From Tubiluchus corallicola (taxonomy: Eukaryota; Priapulida; Priapulimorpha; Priapulimorphida; Tubiluchidae): a stretch of DNA of 64,000 bases. Below the pieces are notes generated by a model, which was not told the origin of the DNA, did no database searches, and was given only the letters and a program-made list of their open reading frames with translations. Positions 59,409-64,000 of the stretch are shown in pieces. Position numbers and translations under genes: made by a program. Location of the stretch: contig JAQGDQ010000363.1 of the NCBI GenBank assembly GCA_030141605.1, positions 1 through 64,000 of the forward strand, in the 5' to 3' direction. How positions within the stretch are numbered: position 1 is the stretch's first letter; the number at the start of each line of letters is the position of its first letter.

Positions 59409-62400
59409 TCATTGGAGTTCTCTAAAATGAATAGTAGACAATATTGCAATGAGTTCTTTTTGTCTAGTAATTTCAATTCTACACGAATGATGAAACGGGA
59501 ATGAATTGAAAAACTTCGCCAGAGAAGTGTTTGATAAGCTGTCAAGAAGAAAAGGTGGGAAGTAATTGCTTGTTGCATAAACAGCTCCAGACGAAAAATC
59601 ACCTTTCACAACGCCCTGCAATTATAGCAAATAATTTTTATTATCGATGTCCCTAATAATGAATTTAGTATACATGCACTGTACATAGTTCAATAATCAT
59701 AAAAAAAGAAGTCAAAATGCCCATATATCTCAAAAATTCTTAATTTTTTCCAGTAAGCTTTATAGTTATATCGCACATCAGTTTTATTCAACTAACACAC
59801 CACAAACACTTGCAAACATGCTGTGTTAATTAACTAGTGTAATTCTGGCTTTTAACACATCACAAACTGTTTTTATGAAACGTGTTCCTTCTGGGCCTGG
59901 GATGTGTGGCGCTAATAACTGATTGTCATCGTCGGATTTAGCATCGTGGCAGCCATTTTAGGAGATGCACAAAATGGATGTGCTTCTGCTCGATTCTGCG
60001 CAATTTTTTTAGAACAGTTATTGTTTTTCCAGGACATGAGTAAATAAATGTACAGTCAAAGACTTAGATGTTTAACTTGTTCATCTTATCATAGACTATT
60101 CCTGAGTAGGTTGCAGTCACAATAATAATGCAATAATAGAATTTAAGATTTTGTTTTTCAATGATGACCCTATATCATGTAAGCAATCAGCACAATTGCT
60201 GTGCACAATTTTTAAAGAAATTACAGTCAGGCCTCATTACAATGCCCCCTTCAGTTTATAACACCAACCTCGTTTAACGCCCATATTTTTGCCAAAGCAT
60301 AAACATGTATGTACTAATGCAAGTCGTTATAAAGCCAAACTCGCTATAACACCAACTTTTTCTGCAGTCCCAAAGTGGGGTGGGCTAAAGAGGTTTGATT
60401 GTATTAGTGCATATGATCTATACGATCATGTGTGCATGAACAATATGCATATGATCTTTGCAATACTGCTTTTATGATTCAAAGACTTTTAAAACTGAAT
60501 TCAAATTTGAAATCTTGAAATTTGGTTAGATTTGCATGTTTGACAGTCAAGAATTCGATTTGATTCAAATTTGCTTTCTTTTAAAGAATACTCACCCCTA
60601 ACTATCACTACACTGTAGTTAGAATTATGTATTTAATATCAAACTAATTAACATTGATGATGAAGTAAACCTACAACTATCCATGTGTATAAAACTGTTC
60701 AAAGCTTGGTAGCTAAAAGAACCAAATGTAGCCAAGCTTGACAGCTAAAAAACCAAATGTAGCCAAATCTTACAAATACAAGTCAGAATAAAGCCTAAAT
60801 TTGAATAAGATATTTTTAGATTGCAAATCCTTCAATTCTGGTTCATATTTTAAACATCTCTAGTTTCAGAAATTTACTAATTTGGGTTTTAATTTCATCA
60901 TCGTTGAAATATAAATAAACATAATATAGGTTACACAGTTTTGCTAAAACTACTAAATTAACTACACAAACAGTAAAACAACATTTTAACTTGCACATAC
61001 ATGTAAAAGGAATAAAGGAATTGTCCAATTTGCGACTGCTTGAGGTTTTGTAATGTCGTAGCGAAGTCACACTTACCATTACCATACAATGCCTGCACAG
61101 GAAAGGAAAAAGAGGAAGTAATACGAACTAGGCAAAAACAATGAACTTTACATTAATGGGAACTGTTAAAGGATAAGCAACCTAAAATACAGGTGCAGGG
61201 GCATCATAAAAGCAGGAAAAACAAGTTTTAGAAAATGGGTTCTGTTTTTAGGAGGACAGACTAATCAAATCCTCACCTCAGTCACCTGCTACCGCTGTTA
61301 TTTTTACATCACCCACCCTAAAAACACAAATACCAACAAACACTGAATAGCATGTGATGAAATCAACACAATAATAAAATAACAACTGCAATATACGGGA
61401 TGCTATATTTCAGTCTTACAGCTTTATCTTGCATACAAAGCAACACAAAAAGAAGTACAGTAATTGCAATTAAAACCACCACCAGAATGATTCAATTTTG
61501 ATTATCAATACAGTAAACTCTGCATAACTCAAATCCAGCCGGACCCAGAAAAAAACTTTGAGTTAAGCGATGTTGGCCACTTTCCAGCATAGAAACTCTA
61601 AACACCTCCGCCAGACGGCTAGCTAAATAGAAGGTAGAAAGTCAACCCTTCTATACAAAATGACGAGATTTGATGACAATTTCATAAATAATAACAAATT
61701 ATGTAGTGAAACACAATTTTTTATGTTACAAAAGGACATGTATACAACACTATTAAACAATATGATAGTGGAACTACCAATGTCTTACCTATTTCAATCC
61801 AGAAGAAAATAATCGGGGCAGGGGGGGTTTGGAAGACAATACTGTTTTCGAGTTGTATGAAACTTTTAGTTTTCTAGTGTATAAATTGCATTTTGAGTTA
61901 GGCGAAGTTAAATTACATGTATTTTGATTAAATGGACCATCATTTTTTATTTTAGTTAGACGAAATTTTGAGTTAAGCGATGTTTTTTTTTGGGAAAAAC
62001 AAAGGATTTCATCCGTTCCGCTGAAATTCTTTGAGTCAGGCAAAAATTTGAGTTATGTGGATGGGAAAATGTCCCTTCCATAACCTACATGATATAGGAA
62101 TTGTTCTACTAATTCCACTTCATAACATTAATTTATTAATGTACAACATTCACTAATTTCCAGTTCACTTAATCAGGTTTAATCTATCTAAAGGATTTCC
62201 TAACATAAGTTTTAGCACAAATGCCACGTCGAGGTTCATAGCTCTGTAAGATCATTTGTTCTACAACGTTTAGGATGATCAACAAAATTACAACACATAT
62301 AGACAGTTGTTAAGATATACTTACAGTCAAAATACGGTTTTTTGTTTATTTTTTAAATTTTCCTGAAAATTAATATACATGATTGTAGCCAGTTACTATG

Positions 62401-62962
62401 AAATGAACACATATAGCTAACTATGGGGAACAATTACAAATTTGAATGCAAAAAAAACTATAGAATCTTTGGATCATTTAGCAACAAAAGCCAACAAATG
62501 CAACTCTAACTGAAAAATCATACAAAGTTCATAATCATGCAAATAATAACTTGATGCACCTTTAATTCACAGTCCATCAAATTTATTAGGTAAAGAGCTT
62601 GGCAGTACGTCACTTTGAGCGCCCCTTGCTTTGCAAATTACGGAGATATAATTATTGCGTCCGCTGTTTTCAAATGAGCAAATTATGTTCATGTTATCAA
62701 AACGCGTGTGATATAAATTAGGATGCTTCATAACAGCCACATAAAGAGACCAGTCCCTTTACTGAAATGTATGCCATGGCTCTCGTGCATGTGCAGGTCA
62801 GTGCAAAACTGCAAATGCAAAAAGGTTAAACATTTACCTGTTCCTGACCAAGAGCATCTAGGAATAGTCCCATTGGAGTTTTTCTTAATCCAATCATTTC
62901 CATCTTATTGGCGATTTTGTTTTTAACATTTCGTAATCGCATAGATGCATGGAGAAAAACCA
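59409..62962 (-). CDS. C-terminal two exons of an unrecognised protein (gene enters from the right edge)
   Basis: Exon 62962-62838 has acceptor gtttgtttttag and donor gtaaatg. It reads [20 protein letters not shown] then [20 protein letters not shown] and Q. The final exon 59615-59409 has acceptor tataattgcag and reads [40 protein letters not shown], then [20 protein letters not shown] and TIHFRELQ-stop. The first exon ends in phase 0, and the last exon is open only when entered in phase 0, so they join directly to give 109 residues. Other frames of the last exon carry stops near its start. No signal peptide or membrane segment is visible in this part. I do not recognise the family. The upstream exon must end in phase 1 and was not found in 62963-64000. 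It converges with GRP94. Confidence 0.55.
60224..60401. mobile_element. Pogo-like MITE, short
   Basis: Ends CAGTCAGGCCTCATTA and (complement) CAATCAAACCTCTTTA are flanked by TA. The inside carries cgtttaacgc..., ttataacaccaac and cgctataacaccaac words typical of non-autonomous pogo-type elements. 178 bp. Confidence 0.65.
61511..62065. mobile_element. Pogo-like element, right end damaged
   Basis: It starts after TA with CAGTAAACTCTGCATAACTC and is littered with the paired words actcaaa / tttgagttaagcga (61558, 61895, 61968, 62048). The inner part of the right terminal repeat (tttgagttatgtgga) is present but the outer CAGT end is not. No transposase frame seen. It lies in the intron between the two recognised exons of the minus-strand gene. 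Confidence 0.6.
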
Positions 62963-63493
62963 CTAAAAACAAACGTCATTTAATTCATCTAGATATACAC
63001 AAACAAGACAGACAAAGGGAATACCTAAAGTCAAGCTTAGGCCAACCTGTGACACAATGTAGCTCGTCTCAACTGACAGGGAGTCATAGACACATGCTCA
63101 GGTTGACTGCAACTGATTTCCAGGAACTTGGAAGGTTCCTGGAAGTTCCAACAGTGTTAAAGTCGACAACGACAAAGTGTACAGGAATGAAAAAATCTCT
63201 GACCAAACCACAATCATCGTCAAACAATGCTGTTGCAACTGGGTTCATACCTCATACTGCAAGCAGAATATGAGCAGCTCCCTGAAACCGAGTTACACTG
63301 CATTGAGTAGCATCGTAAGCTTTTGCTTATGTCAACTAGATGTACATGGAAGCAGCAGCATACCATATGTTGTCAGTTGCAGCCCGTTACCGAGTGTCCA
63401 ATTGCTCTCAGTTGTGTTGTGTCACAAGAGTGGCCTAAGCCTGCTTTAAATGACCCACCATCAGCATATGCTTGATGGTAGTCTTTAGGTAAT

Positions 63494-63530
63494 AGTTGAC
63501 CCGGTATATAAATGGATGGGTGATTAACAA
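63494..63530 (+). mobile_element. 5S rRNA-derived SINE fragment, copy 5
   Basis: Only TATAAATGGATGGGTGATTA of the 5S-like core is recognisable, matching the other copies. Flanks are too decayed to set ends. Confidence 0.45.
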
Positions 63531-64000
63531 AAAAATCACTCAATATTGTCTTATAGATTTACTATACTAGCCGTTTGTCTAGTACGCTTTCTTATGTGAA
63601 AATGGTACATAACTTTACCAGAGAGTTATCCTTGACCTAGTGAGCTAGATTCCAGTCCTGCCAAAGCCACCAATAGAATAAAAATGGCCTGCCGTTGAAT
63701 ACTGGATACTAGCTGGCAAGGTGTCAAACAGTACAAATATATACAGAAGTCACACATACAAACTAAGGTAAACATAGACACTTCGCCTCTAGTTTACATT
63801 TACTTGGTAATAAGCAGAAGACAAAGCCTTTATTTTTATACAGTCAGGAGTAGAAGTCCACAGGATCTTGGAACTGCATATTATAAACTGTCATATTGTT
63901 TAAGGCTTATAATCTGCATATTACTTAAAGTTTCATTATTTATTTAATTATATAGTATACAATTTATATATATTATTTAAGTATTTATTTAATAAGTACA

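Noticed and set aside
61077-61092. A 16-nt microexon on the minus strand between excellent splice signals (pyrimidine-rich acceptor ending ctgtgcag, donor gtaagtgtg)
   Set aside because: Including it shifts the frame and brings the last exon (59615-59409) into a stop within six codons, whereas direct joining of the flanking exons keeps the frame. It could still be used in a nonproductive transcript.
62963-64000. Further upstream exons of the minus-strand gene (for example around 63250-63280, between an AG and a GT)
   Set aside because: The candidate segments end in the wrong phase or contain stops when forced to end in phase 1, so none could be supported.

Overview
This is AT-rich nuclear DNA from an animal, most likely a marine invertebrate, although the sequence does not fix the clade. 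The evidence is GT-AG introns throughout, an ER chaperone split into 15 coding exons, a CaMKI-type kinase gene with introns of up to about 19 kb, and a dense load of SINEs, LINE remnants, MITE-like elements, minisatellites and microsatellites. No operons, CRISPR arrays or bacterial features are present. Most open frames longer than 60 codons lie in repeats or introns and do not code.

Three protein-coding loci can be supported. (1) Minus strand, 33564 down to the left window edge: the 5' part of a Ca2+/calmodulin-dependent protein kinase I gene. Three exons are visible (33365-33564, 27904-28038, 8373-8447) and their phases agree. They cover the N terminus, glycine loop, VAIK lysine, alpha-C helix and hinge; the rest of the gene lies left of position 1. 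(2) Plus strand, 45111-56776: a complete GRP94/endoplasmin (HSP90B1) gene. Its 15 exons join without any phase conflict into 802 codons, from a signal peptide to an HDEL ER-retention tail. An ERSE-like element, CCAAT boxes and a short upstream ORF lie in front of it. (3) Minus strand, from the right edge down to 59409: two phase-compatible exons giving the last ~109 residues of a protein I do not recognise. It converges with GRP94.

Layout. 1-8372 is CaMKI intron 3 and is packed with satellites: inverted 57-bp arrays at both ends of the first 6.4 kb, 81-bp, 44/45-bp and 25-bp arrays, and an inverted-repeat element with an internal 55-bp array. 8448-27903 is CaMKI intron 2, with minisatellites, a duplicated module carrying a GTCACGTGAC palindrome, a LINE 3' end whose tail has become a ~250-bp (ATTG)n array, tRNA-derived SINEs and a near-perfect ~64-bp-arm hairpin. 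28039-33364 is intron 1, with a 5S-derived SINE, a tRNA-derived SINE and a LINE 3' end. 33565-45110 is intergenic, with a ~550-bp compound trinucleotide array, a ~330-bp pentanucleotide array and a decayed LINE reverse transcriptase. 45111-56776 is GRP94, whose introns hold a MITE, a 5S-SINE, a tRNA-SINE and a pogo-like MITE. 56777-64000 is the convergent region with the C-terminal exons of the third gene and two further pogo-like elements.

I see no new multi-gene system. The observations most worth following are repeat biology (foldback-like inverted arrays, a satellite-bearing inverted-repeat element, a 5S-derived SINE family, LINE-seeded microsatellites) and gene-level details (two candidate CaMKI start codons; an ERSE-like site and uORF before GRP94).
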